Shown here: in pieces, positions 44,187 through 56,060 of the stretch
Position numbering within the stretch: position 1 is the stretch's first letter
How the letters are laid out: every line of letters begins with the position of its first letter
Source of the DNA: Meconema thalassinum
Lineage: Eukaryota; Arthropoda; Insecta; Orthoptera; Tettigoniidae
Reading direction: 5' to 3'
DNA: 64,000 nt
Assembly: GCA_946902985.2 (NCBI GenBank)
Contig: OX336399.1
Span: 165,088,911 to 165,152,910, forward strand
The notes under the pieces: model-generated
What the model saw: only the letters and a program-made list of their open reading frames with translations
Told to the model about the DNA's origin: nothing
The model's database searches: none
Program-made: the position numbers and the translations under genes

Positions 44187-46720
44187 TGGTGCATTCTTGG
44201 AATACACGGTACGAGAGATTAACATTTTGAATGTTCTTTCCTTCCTCTTTGTCAAACACCGACAGTGATCTATTTTCTCTTATGTGTTCCGGTTGCTTAT
44301 ATTTTGTATGAGTCTGTTCCAGATATATATTCTATGACCCACCTAGCGTCACATAGCAGCGAATATCTGAAGCTCCTCAATTCTTCCTGGTGCAAGAGGA
44401 ATTCCTTCTCCATCTGGCTACCAGATTTTACTGCCATCGCCAGCTATTTTCTCCTGGAGCAAGAGGACTACGTCTACTTCTTTACTCACCATGCTGCGCT
44501 AGTATCATCTGTTGTCAACTCTTTGAAGACCGGCTCAGCAAGAGATCAATTTTTTGTTTTAAAGTTGGCAATGCTTATATGTTCTCCTTTTGTCTCCTAC
44601 CCCCCACTCTTTTCCCCTTCCTTGGTCTCTCCGTGCTCCGTTGAGCAGGTCTCACTTCTCAGTCGGCAGTTGACTCGATCAGTTAAAGCTCCACTCGAGC
44701 TAGCCTCCTCAAACCAAGAGGCATACTCTCTTCTACGCCATGTTGGCAAAGTAGTTATCTTCAAAGGAAACTTCGCCTTCAACATGAAATCAAGATAAGT
44801 ACCATTTAAAAGTTTTAACCTCATCTTCATGGTTTTAACTTCCACGTGCTCTTAATGATATTTTATAGACAGTGTGAAATTATTTACTTTGGGGCAAAAA
44901 TCATTCTTCGAGGGATTTGCCATGTTGAGCTTTTGCTTGTATAAGCCAACCTTACTAAAAAAGAGCTTTTCTTAAGCTATTCAAATGAGAAATCCTCTAA
45001 CTACGTGGGATATTATCTAATACCCGCTGTCTATAAATTATAAAGCTAGTTCCTCCGCTGGATTAACTTTGACTCCATTCTTCTATAAAGATCGTTCTGG
45101 AACTTTCCAGAACTGGTACTCTATCTGCGAGGCTTGCCGTCAGGTATTTTTCACTCACTTGTGAAAATACTAGTTAAAATGAGGAATCTTCCTTAAATTA
45201 CTGCAATAGCTAACTTTCGTCCACCGTTGGGATGTTCTATGGCGCATTTAACTGTAATCCACCATTTTCTCCAGCAATAGACTCTCGCCTACCTAGTGCA
45301 ACCAGTTCTTTCCAGCATTGTAAAAACTTTCTTTCTCATGAACTTTCGAGTTTCTACAGTGAACTTTGCATCAATCTTTACAGACTATAGTGATAATCAG
45401 TGCTTGCTCCACGTTTCTACCGCGTCGCGATCGTCCGGTTATATTAAATACGGCCATGAACATTGATCCTATATCCCAATGATCTTTCCTCAACCTTCTA
45501 CTAACCACCATTATTAATAAAATTGTAACTTTCTATAAGGTGTCACTCACGAGGTGCCCTTCCAACTTTGCTAGTTTAACATTAATTAAATTCTGCATAA
45601 TTGTTTGTGTGATACAAGTTTCAAATCACATTGTTCCTTTCCTATAATCAGGGAAAACATTTCTTTAAACTCTTGAGCGAGTCATGTTCAGGTTTCACGA
45701 AATGGAAACTGTCCCATTTGGCTAGTGATTCCTGCTCAAACTTGGGAAGTCTAGAACTTTCCTTTTCACCTTCTTCAGGTTTCACAGTAAGTGACCTGCC
45801 CTCTTTTGTATAATTCTCATATAGTAATTCTGTATAAATATAAGAAGTTGTAGGAACTTCTATCTTATTTTTCATGTTTTTTATTATTGTTATTTTCAAA
45901 GTTGTCACTTTTTCTAGAACATTCTCTCAAGAACTTCTAAAGGTACACTCTTTGTACCCCAATTCACGTTCAAACTTTAATTCCTTCATTGTTTATTTGT
46001 TTAAATCTTACAAAGATTTTAGAAACATGTAAGGTTTGAAACCTTGTAAATTGTCAATTGCCTGGAGCAAACATTTAATGTTGAGAGGTCTGCGACCCCA
46101 TTTGTTAAAAAGTTCAAATGAACTGTTTGTCTAAATTATATTACATAATTGTTAATTTCTTCAAACTTCTTGTAATTGTAAAATAAATGAAGCGTATCCT
46201 TTCGCTTTTTCATTTACGAATACAAAGTTAAGGCATAATCCTTTATCGTTTTCCTTCTTAGAGACACTTGGTTGCCCTTACAGGAACTCCATAATTTTGG
46301 AAATTGAAAATACCAAACCTGAGTTAAATCATTGGCATTCTTCGAATTATTTTGAAAAACCCAATTTCTTTGAGAAGACATACAGTAAATTTGTTCCTCT
46401 CAGTCTTGCCAGACCATCACTCTTCCCCATAGTAGTTTTATATATGCTTGAGAGGGATTATACGAAAGCCACTCTGTTGCAACCCGCCCAAGTTCTATCT
46501 GTGTTTCTCGTCAGCTTAGACCAAGTCCTTACTCATTTTAGGTATCCGAAAGCGGATTTTCGGTGGCAACCACCTTTAAGTGTGTTTAAAGCTAAACTTA
46601 TTAATTTTGTGGGACTCTCCTCCTATTTTTCTATCCTTCTTTTCCAATCCCAAATCTACTTCCTTCTCTTAATCATCTTCCCTTGGTGGGTGGGTTATTC
46701 CTCAGTCAATAAACTACCCA
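44187..46720 (+). repeat. 5' LTR of the BEL element
   Basis: 2534 bp matching 50759-53628 apart from the hairpin insertion. A 178-codon ORF near its start is identical in both LTRs. Its DNA is also recognisable in the foldback at 24704-25403, but with stops there. Confidence 0.92.
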
Positions 46721-46725
46721 AAATT

Positions 46726-46745
46726 TGGTACCAGAAACCCGGGAG
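46726..46745 (+). other. Primer-binding site of the BEL element
   Basis: TGGTACCAGAAACCCGGGA lies five bases after the 5' LTR. It resembles the TGGTGCCGAAACCCGGGA-type site of many BEL/Pao elements (from memory), with two changes. Confidence 0.6.
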
Positions 46746-46985
46746 AGCCCATTTTATCTTTTTTCTTAAAAAAAAGTGTCATTTGACAATACTTTGCAAA
46801 TTATTAACATCTGCTTTGGATTTTTCAGCTATAATTACATCATGCAAAGCCTGTGAACGGGAAAGAGGCCGCTCCTGTCTCCTTTGGTGTGCCCCGTTCT
46901 TTCTACTCATTCGCTGCTGCAAACTTGACAGCATCTCCAAGGTTCTACAGTTTCGTGAGTTGTATTTCAATTTATTCTCTTTATC

Positions 46986-47930
46986 ATGGCTCCTACTGAA
47001 AAAGATGAAACTCTCATTGCTAGACGTTCTTCCTATAAAGGGCAACTCACTAGATTCAGAAATTTTATCAACAAGTTAAATCCCGCCGAGTGTGATTTAG
47101 ACATCTTGACACATCGCCTTAAGGTGTACGAACGGTCTTAAGATTATTATGATCAAATTCAAACCGAGATTGAATCCGCTTGCCCAGAACTTCAATCGGA
47201 TCGGGACGAGGTCGAACCCTTGTACTTTGAAGGGATTGCAAAGGCCCACCAACTGATCCGCAATATCTCAGAACCGGACACTAGGGTCATCAATCCGGCC
47301 CAGTTCGCACCCGCTTCAGTTCACAAGAACAAACCGAAACCGTTACTTCCTAAGATAAGCCTACCGCACTTCTCAGGCAAGGAAGGTGAATGGTATTCTT
47401 TTTATGAACTTTACTGCTCCCTAATTCATGAAAATTCTGAGATCCCAGACATTCATAAATTTTACTTCCTCCGTACTTCTTTGGAATGTGAGGCCTTAGC
47501 CTTAGTGGAGTCACTGCCTTTAAGCGCAGACAACTACCACATCGCCTTTAATCTCCTTAAAGAGAGATATGGCAATTTACGTTTGAGTGTAGCTCGCCAC
47601 ATACGTTGTCTCTTCAACCTACCAGCCGTCAAACCTAATGACGTCACCTCTTTAAGAAACCTGTTGAACTCTATACAGTTGAATGTCAGAGCATTATACC
47701 AACTCAAGCAGCCTGTCCAAACATGGGACACCATACTCATTCATCTGGCTACATCAAGATTCGATTTTTCAACTTTAAAGGCTTGGGAAATTGAACTCGC
47801 TCGCAAGGAAGAATTTTCCTTCGAACACTTAATCTCGTTTCTCAACAGCCGATGCCAAGTTCTTACAGCACTCGCATTTCAGTGCGAAAAGGTCGAAACG
47901 AATCATCAGTGTCAAATTTTTGAAAAAAAA
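46986..47930 (+). pseudogene. gag: BEL gag
   Basis: The ATG at 46986 begins MAPTEKDET and continues RSSYKGQLTRFRNFI, the usual BEL/Pao Gag start. An in-frame TAA at 47139 interrupts it, after which the frame stays open. LPHFSGKEGEWYSFYELYCSL and the following 150 residues match the Pao Gag domain (DUF1759). At a run of nine A (about 47931) the coding sense moves to the next frame. Confidence 0.85.
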
Positions 47931-49044
47931 ACTTGCTTCTTCAAAGGGACATCAGCCCCCATCTGTCGAGAACAAGCAAACCCGTTCTTCTTTCAATCAT
48001 GCAAGAGAACATATCAGGCCGCTCAACAAATCGTTAAAATGCACGCTCTGTAAAAAGCTTCACACATTGTATTTGTGCAAATCCTTTAAAGAATTGTCTG
48101 TCGAAGATCGAAGGAAGTTTGTCTTGAATAGCAAACATTGTTTCAATTGCTTATCACCTAAGCATTCTTCTTCAAATTGCACGTCATCCAATCTCTGTAT
48201 CCATTGTAAAAAACCGCATCATTCTTTATTGCACGTTCATGATAAATCGAGGTCATCAGTACCTACCTCTTCAAGCTCCTTGCAGGGCCGCTCCGAACAA
48301 ACTAATGCTTCTTCCTGCATTTCTAACGCCGAAACTTTTCATAGTGCGCAAACCCTTTTGACCACTGTACAATTCGAAATCCAAGATAAATTTGGAAATT
48401 GGTTTAGAACCCGTGGTCTTCTCGATTCCGCTTCAACTCATAATTTTGTTTCGCAATCGTTGATTAAAAAACTAGGTCTTTCGTCATCGCCTACTTCTAT
48501 CAATGTGACCGGCATTGACAATTTGAAAACTCAAGTCTTGCAGTCTTCAAAATTGAAAATCAGAGACGTTTGCCAAAGAAACACCAATCTCAACATAAAC
48601 TGTCTCATTCTTACCAGTATTGGCAAGGACACTCCAAGTCACTCTATTAATACTTCCGATTTAAACATTCCCCCGCACTTAAGGTTAGCTGATCCTCAGT
48701 TTAATGCTCAAGGTCCCATTGATGTACTTTTCAGTGCCAATGTTTTTTGGAAGTGCCTTCGCAAACAAACACGCAAGTTATCTTCAACCGTGGTCGCCAG
48801 AGACACCGATTTTGGTTGGGTTATTACTGGTGAAATCCAATATCCCAGTGTTCAAACCAAAGCGCAATGTCATTTCGTTACGGCTGACATAAATCCTATT
48901 TCTGGAAAAGAGAACGCTCATGTTTCAGATCTCAATATTTTTGAAAAACACTTGCCGAAACGATGCCTTATCGTGAACAACTACGCTACCTCTGTAAGTT
49001 GTTTAAATGGTTTTTCCTTCTTCCCGCACAAAATGGCAATTTAA
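47931..49044 (+). pseudogene. BEL zinc knuckles and protease
   Basis: After the A-run the frame encodes three Cys/His clusters (CTLCKKLHTLYLC, CFNCLSPKHSSSNC, CIHCKKPHHSLLH). These are followed by an aspartic protease of the Pao type (DUF1758) with LLDSASTHNFV as active site and FGWVITGE. It stops at TAA 49042-49044, where RT would normally begin. In intact BEL elements gag and pol are usually one frame, so the extra base in the A-run is probably a mutation. Confidence 0.85.
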
Positions 49045-50254
49045 GTTCGCCTTGCTTTGTGTTATTTCGTTTACCTTCTCATGTCATTTTTTATAGCAGG
49101 TAATTGCTTAAACTCCTTCTCGAAAACTATCTTCCCCTTGTGTAAAACCATGGCTATCAGTCACCATCACTTTGCTGTAAGCCATGTTTCACTTCTTTCG
49201 TTATTTAGAAGGATGGCCACGGTCGGCTCCTCCCTCCTTCCTCACAATTGGAAGTCGCTCATGAAACCGTTTGAAAATCTGAATTCTATAACATCAAGAA
49301 TAACTATTCTTATGCATAACCTTCTTCTCAATGCCCCGGCTTCACTTCCTATTTCGGAAGAATCAAGCTTTTTCCTGTCGAAAATTGTCCGATTTCGTGA
49401 TCCTCTCAATTATGCGAAATTGATTTCCTATTCTATTTCATATATCTTTAAATCGCTTTTTCACGTCCAAGTTACGATTGACTGCATGCCGTCCAAGCTG
49501 AATATCTGCTTTAAGTTACAGCTGATTCAACAAGTGTTGTTTGTGTACTTTGAACTGCTTGTTTGTCAGACTTGTTTGTATACAAGCCCGATTAAGGTCA
49601 AGTCACTGTTTATTTCCTGTACGCTTGACAAAGTTCAAAGCATGTTTCTCTTATCTCAACTTTGGCTGATTGCCAACCATTGTCTAGTGAGCCGCTCCTG
49701 CAAGTACAGAAGCCGTTCACCTACTTCCCAAAATAAACTTGTTCCAGTTAAGGACTCTTTCAGCTATTTATATGTCTTATCTCGTTGTACTATGTGGGTC
49801 AAGGCCGCACTTGCTTTTGTATTCCACTTACTCATGCTCGTATTCTCCAACTGCTTCGTTCCTTGTTTCAAAACTTCGTTGCGTATTTCTCACGCGTTCA
49901 TGTATTTCACTTTGCTCACATATTTTGCGATCTTAATGTTCATTGATGAACAAACTTGCTTTTTCTCGTCGTCACATTCGATGTGTTTTTGCATTTATAC
50001 TTGTCACGTCACGTTTCTCGCTGACTTAAGTATTTTTCTGAGTAACCCCTTTGATACTCATTATAACTTGAGGTCATTGTTTATGGCTACTAGTTTGTTA
50101 CCTATTGCGTCTTGCTTTCTACTCGCATAGTTTTTTGTTTATTTGGTATATTCTTGTCCTGAATAGATGTACTTGTTTCTATACGCTTTGTTTAAACTTG
50201 TTAATTCACCTTTTGCATTGTATCGCAATCTTTACTAGTGCTTTATTTCCCTCA
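49045..50254 (+). other. Unrecognised filler where BEL pol should be
   Basis: About 1.2 kb, rich in C and T. One frame is open from 49057 to 50130 (357 codons) with several hydrophobic stretches, but this is expected from T-rich codons. I see no RT, RNase H or integrase motif in any frame. It may be rearranged pol remnants, captured foreign sequence or a spurious ORF. Confidence 0.4.
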
Positions 50255-50710
50255 GCTTCTAGTTATTTTGTGATGGAAGATGTCGTTAAGTCTCGTTATT
50301 TAACTCCGCTTTCTAATGACCTTGATGACCTCCTTCCACTCACACCTGGTCACTGTCTTACACGCACTTCTCTCTCTGCCCCTCCTCCTCTTCCCAATTC
50401 TTACAGGGATTTTAATCTACCTATTGTTTGGCGTAAACTTGAAGCCCTCCGTAATTCTTTTTGGAAGAGATGGAACTTGGAATATTTAACTTCCTTGCAA
50501 CGGAGGCAGAAGTGGTTTCTTTCCAGTCCCGACATTAAAGTGGGAGACTTGGTCTTAGTTAGGGAAGTTTCTCCTCCCCCTAGTCTGGACTTCCGATAGA
50601 GTGACCGAGTGTTACCCTGGAAGGGATGGGAAAGTCAGGGTAGTCAGAGCTTTGACCACTAATGGTCAGATCACAAGACTACTTCTCCACAATTGCTTAT
50701 TACCTTTAAA
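50255..50710 (+). pseudogene. BEL integrase C-terminal region
   Basis: LTPGHCLTRTSL, FWKRWNLEYLTSLQRRQKW and IKVGDLVLVRE match the conserved C-terminal region of Pao integrases (DUF5641). After a frameshift near 50585 the next frame gives RVTECYPGRDGKVRVV and LLLHNCLLPL, the usual end of this protein. The catalytic core is absent. Confidence 0.82.
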
Positions 50711-50758
50711 TGTTTACTTGTTTTTCTTGTTCCCTGTTGGTGTTTGCCCCTCCCAGTA

Positions 50759-53628
50759 TGGTGCATTCTTGGAATACACGGTACGAGAGATTAAAATTTT
50801 GAATGATTTTGCATGTTCTTTCCTTCCTCTTTGTTGTGGTGTTTGAAGCCATATTTTCAGTGTTGCCTTAGTAAACAAGTGTTTAGTGCTTTTCAGTCGG
50901 TCAACACGAATGTACCCAAAAGAGATGGGTTATGCCCTAATCCTGAATTAAATTACATGAGATTAATAAAACACTAGGATGACCAGTTTCGATCGTCAAG
51001 CGTCAATGGATCTGATGATGATCGCTTGACGATCGAAACTGGTCATCCTAGTGTTTTATTAATCTCATGTAATTTATTTCAGGATTAGGGCATAACCCAT
51101 CTCTTTTGGGTACATTCGTGTTGACCGACTGAAAAGCACTAAACACTTGCTTCCTCTTTGTCAAACACCGACAGTGATCTATTTTCTCTTAGGTGTTCCG
51201 GTTGCTTATATTTTGTATGAGTCTGTTTCAGATATATATTCTATGACCCACCTAGCGTCACATAGCAGCGAATATCTGAAGCTCCTCAATTCTTCCTGGT
51301 GCAAGAGGAATTCCTTCTCCATCTGGCTACCAGATTTTACTGCCATCGCCAGCTATTTTCTCCTGGAGCAAGAGGACTACGTCTACTTCTTTACTCACCA
51401 TGCTGCGCTAGTATCATCTGTTGTCAACTCTTTGAAGACCGGCTCAGCAAGAGATCAATTTTTTGTTTTAAAGTTGGCAATGCTTATATGTTCTCCTTTT
51501 GTCTCCTACCCCCCACTCTTTTCCCCTTCCTTGGTCTCTCCGTGCTCCGTTGAGCAGGTCTCACTTCTCAGTCGGCAGTTGACTCGATCAGTTAAAGCTC
51601 CACTCGAGCTAGCCTCCTCAAACCAAGAGGCATACTCTCTTCTACGCCATGTTGGCAAAGTAGTTATCTTCAAAGGAAACTTCGCCTTCAACATGAAATC
51701 AAGATAAGTACCATTTAAAAGTTTTAACCTCATCTTCATGGTTTTAACTTCCACGTGCTCTTAATGATATTTTATAGACAGTGTGAAATTATTTACTTTG
51801 GGGCAAAAATCATTCTTCGAGGGATTTGCCATGTTGAGCTTTTGCTTGTATAAGCCAACCTTACTAAAAAAGAGCTTTTCTTAAGCTATTCAAATGAGAA
51901 ATCCTCTAACTACGTGGGATATTATCTAATACCCGCTGTCTATAAATTATAAAGCTAGTTCCTCCGCTGGATTAACTTTGACTCCATTCTTCTATAAAGA
52001 TCGTTCTGGAACTTTCCAGAACTGGTACTCTATCTGCGAGGCTTGCCGTCAGGTATTTTTCACTCACTTGTGAAAATACTAGTTAAAATGAGGAATCTTC
52101 CTTAAATTACTGCAATAGCTAACTTTCGTCCACCGTTGGGATGTTCTATGGCGCATTTAACTGTAATCCACCATTTTCTCCAGCAATAGACTCTCGCCTA
52201 CCTAGTGCAACCAGTTCTTTCCAGCATTGTAAAAACTTTCTTTCTCATGAACTTTCGAGTTTCTACAGTGAACTTTGCATCAATCTTTACAGACTATAGT
52301 GATAATCAGTGCTTGCTCCACGTTTCTACCGCGTCGCGATCGTCCGGTTATATTAAATACGGCCATGAACATTGATCCTATATCCCAATGATCTTTCCTC
52401 AACCTTCTACTAACCACCATTATTAATAAAATTGTAACTTTCTATAAGGTGTCACTCACGAGGTGCCCTTCCAACTTTGCTAGTTTAACATTAATTAAAT
52501 TCTGCATAATTGTTTGTGTGATACAAGTTTCAAATCACATTGTTCCTTTCCTATAATCAGGGAAAACATTTCTTTAAACTCTTGAGCGAGTCATGTTCAG
52601 GTTTCACGAAATGGAAACTGTCCCATTTGGCTAGTGATTCCTGCTCAAACTTGGGAAGTCTAGAACTTTCCTTTTCACCTTCTTCAGGTTTCACAGTAAG
52701 TGACCTGCCCTCTTTTGTGTAATTCTCATATAGTAATTCTGTATAAATATAAGAAGTTGTAGGAACTTCTATCTTATTTTTCATGTTTTTATTATTGTTA
52801 TTTTCAAAGTTGTCACTTTTTCTAGAACATTCTCTCAAGAATTTCTAAAGGTACACTCTTTGTACCCCAATTCACGTTCAAACTTTAATTCCTTCATTGT
52901 TTATTTGTTTAAATCTTACAAAGATTTTAGAAACCTGTAAGGTTTGAAACCTTGTAAATTGTCAATTGCCTGGAGCAAACATTTAATGTTGAGAGGTCTG
53001 CGACCCCATTTGTTAAAAAGTTCAAATGAACTGTTTGTCTAAATTATATTACATAATTGTTAATTTCTTCAAACTTCTTGTAATTGTAAAATAAATGAAG
53101 CGTATCCTTTCGCTTTTTCATTTACGAATACAAAGTTAAGGCATAATCCTTTATCATTTTCCTTCTTAGAGACACTTGGTCGCTCTTACAGGAACTCCAT
53201 AATTTTGGAAATTGAAAATACCAAACCTGAGTTAAATCATTGGCATTCTTCGAATTATTTTGAAAAACCCAATTTCTTTGAGAAGACATACAGTAAATTT
53301 GTTCCTCTCAGTCTTGCCAGACCATCACTCTTCCCCATAGTAGTTTTATATATGCTTGAGAGGGATTATACGAAAGCCACTCTGTTGCAACCCGCCCAAG
53401 TTCTATCTGTGTTTCTCGTCAGCTTAGACCAAGTCCTTACTCATTTTAGGTATCCGAAAGCGGATTTTCGGTGGCAACCACCTTTAAGTGTGTTTAAAGC
53501 TAAACTTATTAATTTTGTGGGACTCTCCTCCTATTTTTCTATCCTTCTTTTCCAATCCCAAATCTACTTCCTTCTCTTAATCATCTTCCCTTGGTGGGTG
53601 GGTTATTCCTCAGTCAATAAACTACCCA
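50759..53628 (+). repeat. 3' LTR of the BEL element, with hairpin insertion
   Basis: Starts TGGTGCATTC and matches 44187-46720. 50835-51149 is inserted sequence flanked by CTTCCTCTTTGT. The LTR ends at 53628, followed by the CAACT duplication. Confidence 0.92.
50835..51149. mobile_element. Near-perfect 127-bp hairpin element
   Basis: Arms 50876-51002 and 51023-51149 are inverted copies with one mismatch in 127 positions, around a 20-base loop. A 41-base unpaired leader lies at the left. The target duplication CTTCCTCTTTGT is 12 bp (50823-50834 and 51150-51161), a length more typical of target-primed retroelements than of cut-and-paste transposons. The loop and right arm contain CTGATGA and GAAAC (51012-51018 and 51035-51039) around a GATCG/CGATC stem. 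There is no ORF. A diverged relative lies at 56061-56356. Confidence 0.85.
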
Positions 53629-53633
53629 CAACT

Positions 53634-55240
53634 GCCTTGAGCACGTTATTCGCGGTACAGATGATTTCACTTTTGCAAGGGTTTTTTGAATTCTAACTCA
53701 TCTGAGTGATTATTTCCATTGTAAACATAAATCACGTTCAATCACCAATTACTACAGAAAAAAGCCACAATGTTGATATACTGTACACTTTTAATTCATA
53801 GAAACATAAAAACAATGCTCTGTTTTTATTAGTTCAGTCCTCTATAAGTTTCCCTAGGTACAGTTGTATGACGTATTTAACGAGTCTTACGTAGAATTCG
53901 TAGTCCATGCTAGTTATAATTTCATGTATTTGTTTTAATGATAGTCGCGGGTATCTCTACATAAAACCAAGTCCACGATTCCTGGATGTAACGGGTAATC
54001 TCTAAATCCACTGAATGGATTTTGATGCGGTTTTCACCATTCAGTAAAACATTTCTCGAGGAAGGTTTCTGTAGGAAGACATTCATTTATGACCAAAGGA
54101 AGCCGAGCAGTAACGATTTCAGTGAATCATGTCGAAGGAAAACCTGCCATCCGTGCGCCTTTTAAGCTTACGCTTGGTATACCATTAAAAATATCCATAT
54201 ACTATGAGTGTAAGAATTGGTCAGCATGAAAAGTTCTACAAAGAAGTCCGCGACAGCATATCTTTATCTTTAATACACCGCCAACTACAGTATAAGTGAT
54301 TTTACATTTTAATTTCTTCCAACAATCTCCATTCAGTGGAAATTTAAATTACTAGCTTCTGAGCGAGTTTACGAGCTAGCGAGCGAGCCCATCACCCCAG
54401 TTTCGGCCAGCATTAACTGTCGAGTCGTGTCGAGTTAAGACTTCAGAGAAGAGTAGACTATAAGTGTTTGGAGTTTCGCTGTTCACCTTGGCTTTTCTGA
54501 ATTGCGTCTGAGACCTACCGTCCGTGCGCCTTTTAAACTTACGCTGAGTGACTCCTTTAAGATACCAGGCGAAGACGGGTCGGGTTGATAGTATGGGTAT
54601 AATATATTAAATTCTTATCCATATCAAAAGCTAGTTATTCCGTTAACATTATAGTTAATTAGTAAAAATACCAGTGTGATTTGTGAAACGAAAAGTATAA
54701 AGAAGATCTTAAGGTCTTAAATGGCTCAATTGTAGGTACTTCGTATTTTTTCTGTGGGTTTGAAACCTTTCATTCCTGAATTTGACAAACTAATACGATG
54801 CCAATTTTACAAAATATCGGCAATAACAATTGTGTACAGTGCCTTCACAACAGCCATGTGGGAGACCAGATATTTCATAAGAGAATTAACAAACAGTGTG
54901 CCACATCTATGTTTGTGAGCATTATCCTGACGACATAAATTGGCTTGCTTCCAAAGGAATCGAGAATAAGTTCATTAAATCAGCTCTCTTACTATTAAAA
55001 AGCCATTTTCTATATCTGAAAATTAAAATGTCGGCACGCGTTTGAGATGACATCTTTTACATTTACTTAGCCTACCCTATGTCTTAATTATCAAAATGCA
55101 TTGATATTTAGGCCTATATTTGATTTACAGCCAATGACCATAGCAGGGCATTTCACATGAACTCCCGTAGATTCTCCAATTCCAATGTCAAGTAGTTTCA
55201 ATTTAAGCTACCAGACGCCACTGTCACTGAAACCCAACGG
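53634..55240. other. No gene recognised
   Basis: AT-rich sequence with short ORFs. CCGTGCGCCTTTTAA followed by (A/G)CTTACGCT occurs at 54151 and 54522. No coding domain or RNA gene is supported. Confidence 0.5.
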
Positions 55241-55244
55241 CGTA

Positions 55245-55427
55245 CGTTTGAACTTGATAGAGCGTGTCTAACCCAATAGGCTACAAATTTTGGTTACACA
55301 CTACCAGTTGTAAGTTCTTTAACGTGCCATAAATCTATGACATGGGCCCGACAACTTCGACTGGGTTTGAACCCGCGAACTTGGGCATAGCAGTTCAGCA
55401 TGCTACCGACTACGCCACCAAAGCCAT
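55245..55427 (-). mobile_element. tRNA-derived SINE
   Basis: On the minus strand a tRNA-like head (GGCGTAGTCGGTAGCATG as A-box, GGGTTCAAACCC as B-box) is followed by a body with ATAGATTTATGGCACGTTAA. The SINE at 55469-55693 shares this last motif although its head differs. The end of the body is uncertain and no target duplication was found. Confidence 0.65.
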
Positions 55428-55468
55428 GCATAGATATCCTACCGAGACATGCTTCTGATTTATAACCA

Positions 55469-55693
55469 ACTGGCTCTGTGGCTCAGCGCTAACGTTCTCG
55501 CCTGCTGTGTCCATGGTTGCTGGATCTAATCCTGGCGCAGTAAGCTGGCATTTAAGGGTGCATAAATGCGAGGGAACTGTGTATGTAGATTTACTGGCAC
55601 GTTAAAGTTCCCCTTCAGGGCAAAATTCCGGCACCCCGGTGTCTCTAAAAGCAACAGTAGTTAAAAAGGACCTAAAACCAATAACATTATTAT
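55469..55693 (+). mobile_element. tRNA-derived SINE with 13-bp target duplication
   Basis: The head GGCTCTGTGGCTCAGCGCTA carries an A-box, and GGTTGCTGGATCTAATCC a degenerate B-box. The body contains TTACTGGCACGTTAAAG, and the tail is ATT-rich. TGATTTATAACCA occurs at 55456-55468 and 55694-55706, which sets both ends. Length is 225 bp. Confidence 0.85.
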
Positions 55694-55752
55694 TGATTTA
55701 TAACCAGTTCAAGACCTAGTTCCGTTGTTTGATTGTAAAGCTTTATAATACT

Positions 55753-55958
55753 TTCTACTGCGTATCCCAATTAATTGGGGTCGCCGGAGCCAATCAAGCT
55801 CATTTTGGTTTTGGCCGGGGATTTAAGGCCGGATGCCATTCCTGACGCTACGTAATTTTTCAGGAGAAAATTCCACCCCACTGTCACCGGGATTGGAACT
55901 CCGGACGTCCAGGTGATTGACGAGCAGCTAAGCCACTGAACCATCACGCTCCCCTTGA
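55753..55958 (-). mobile_element. tRNA-derived SINE with 16-bp target duplication
   Basis: On the minus strand GGGGAGCGTGATGGTTCAGT and GGCTTAGCTG form the head, and GGAGTTCCAATCCCGG is the B-box. AAAGCTTTATAATACT occurs at 55737-55752 and 55959-55974. The 206-bp element differs in sequence from the two neighbouring SINEs. Confidence 0.85.
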
Positions 55959-56060
55959 AAAGCTTTATAATACTAGCCTAAAATCCATAGATCAAATCTT
56001 ACCTTTTAGGGTCCTTTAGAAACTCAGGTGTCGTCTTGCTATTTGACCAGTTTGACTTCC

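Larger units (their letters stand above)
44187..53628 (+). mobile_element. BEL/Pao retrotransposon, internally deleted
   Basis: LTRs start TGGTGCATTC and end CTACCCA. CAACT flanks the element on both sides (44182-44186 and 53629-53633), a 5-bp duplication normal for BEL/Pao. The interior has gag, zinc knuckles, protease and the extreme C-terminal part of integrase. Reverse transcriptase, RNase H and the integrase core are missing. The LTRs differ at only about ten positions by eye over 2.5 kb, so insertion is recent relative to the other elements. The right LTR carries a 315-bp hairpin insertion. Confidence 0.88.

Noticed and set aside
44265..44798. 178-codon ORF shared by both BEL LTRs (also 51147-51707)
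   Set aside because: Shared because the LTRs are young. The homologous DNA at 24870-25240 has stops, and no domain is recognised.
49057..50130. Envelope-like membrane protein in the BEL element
   Set aside because: Hydrophobicity follows from T-rich codons. No signal peptide, cleavage site or family motif is recognisable.
50999..51045. Confident hammerhead ribozyme annotation
   Set aside because: The core motif is present but an extra base precedes stem II and stem I pairs poorly, so it is kept as a hypothesis only.
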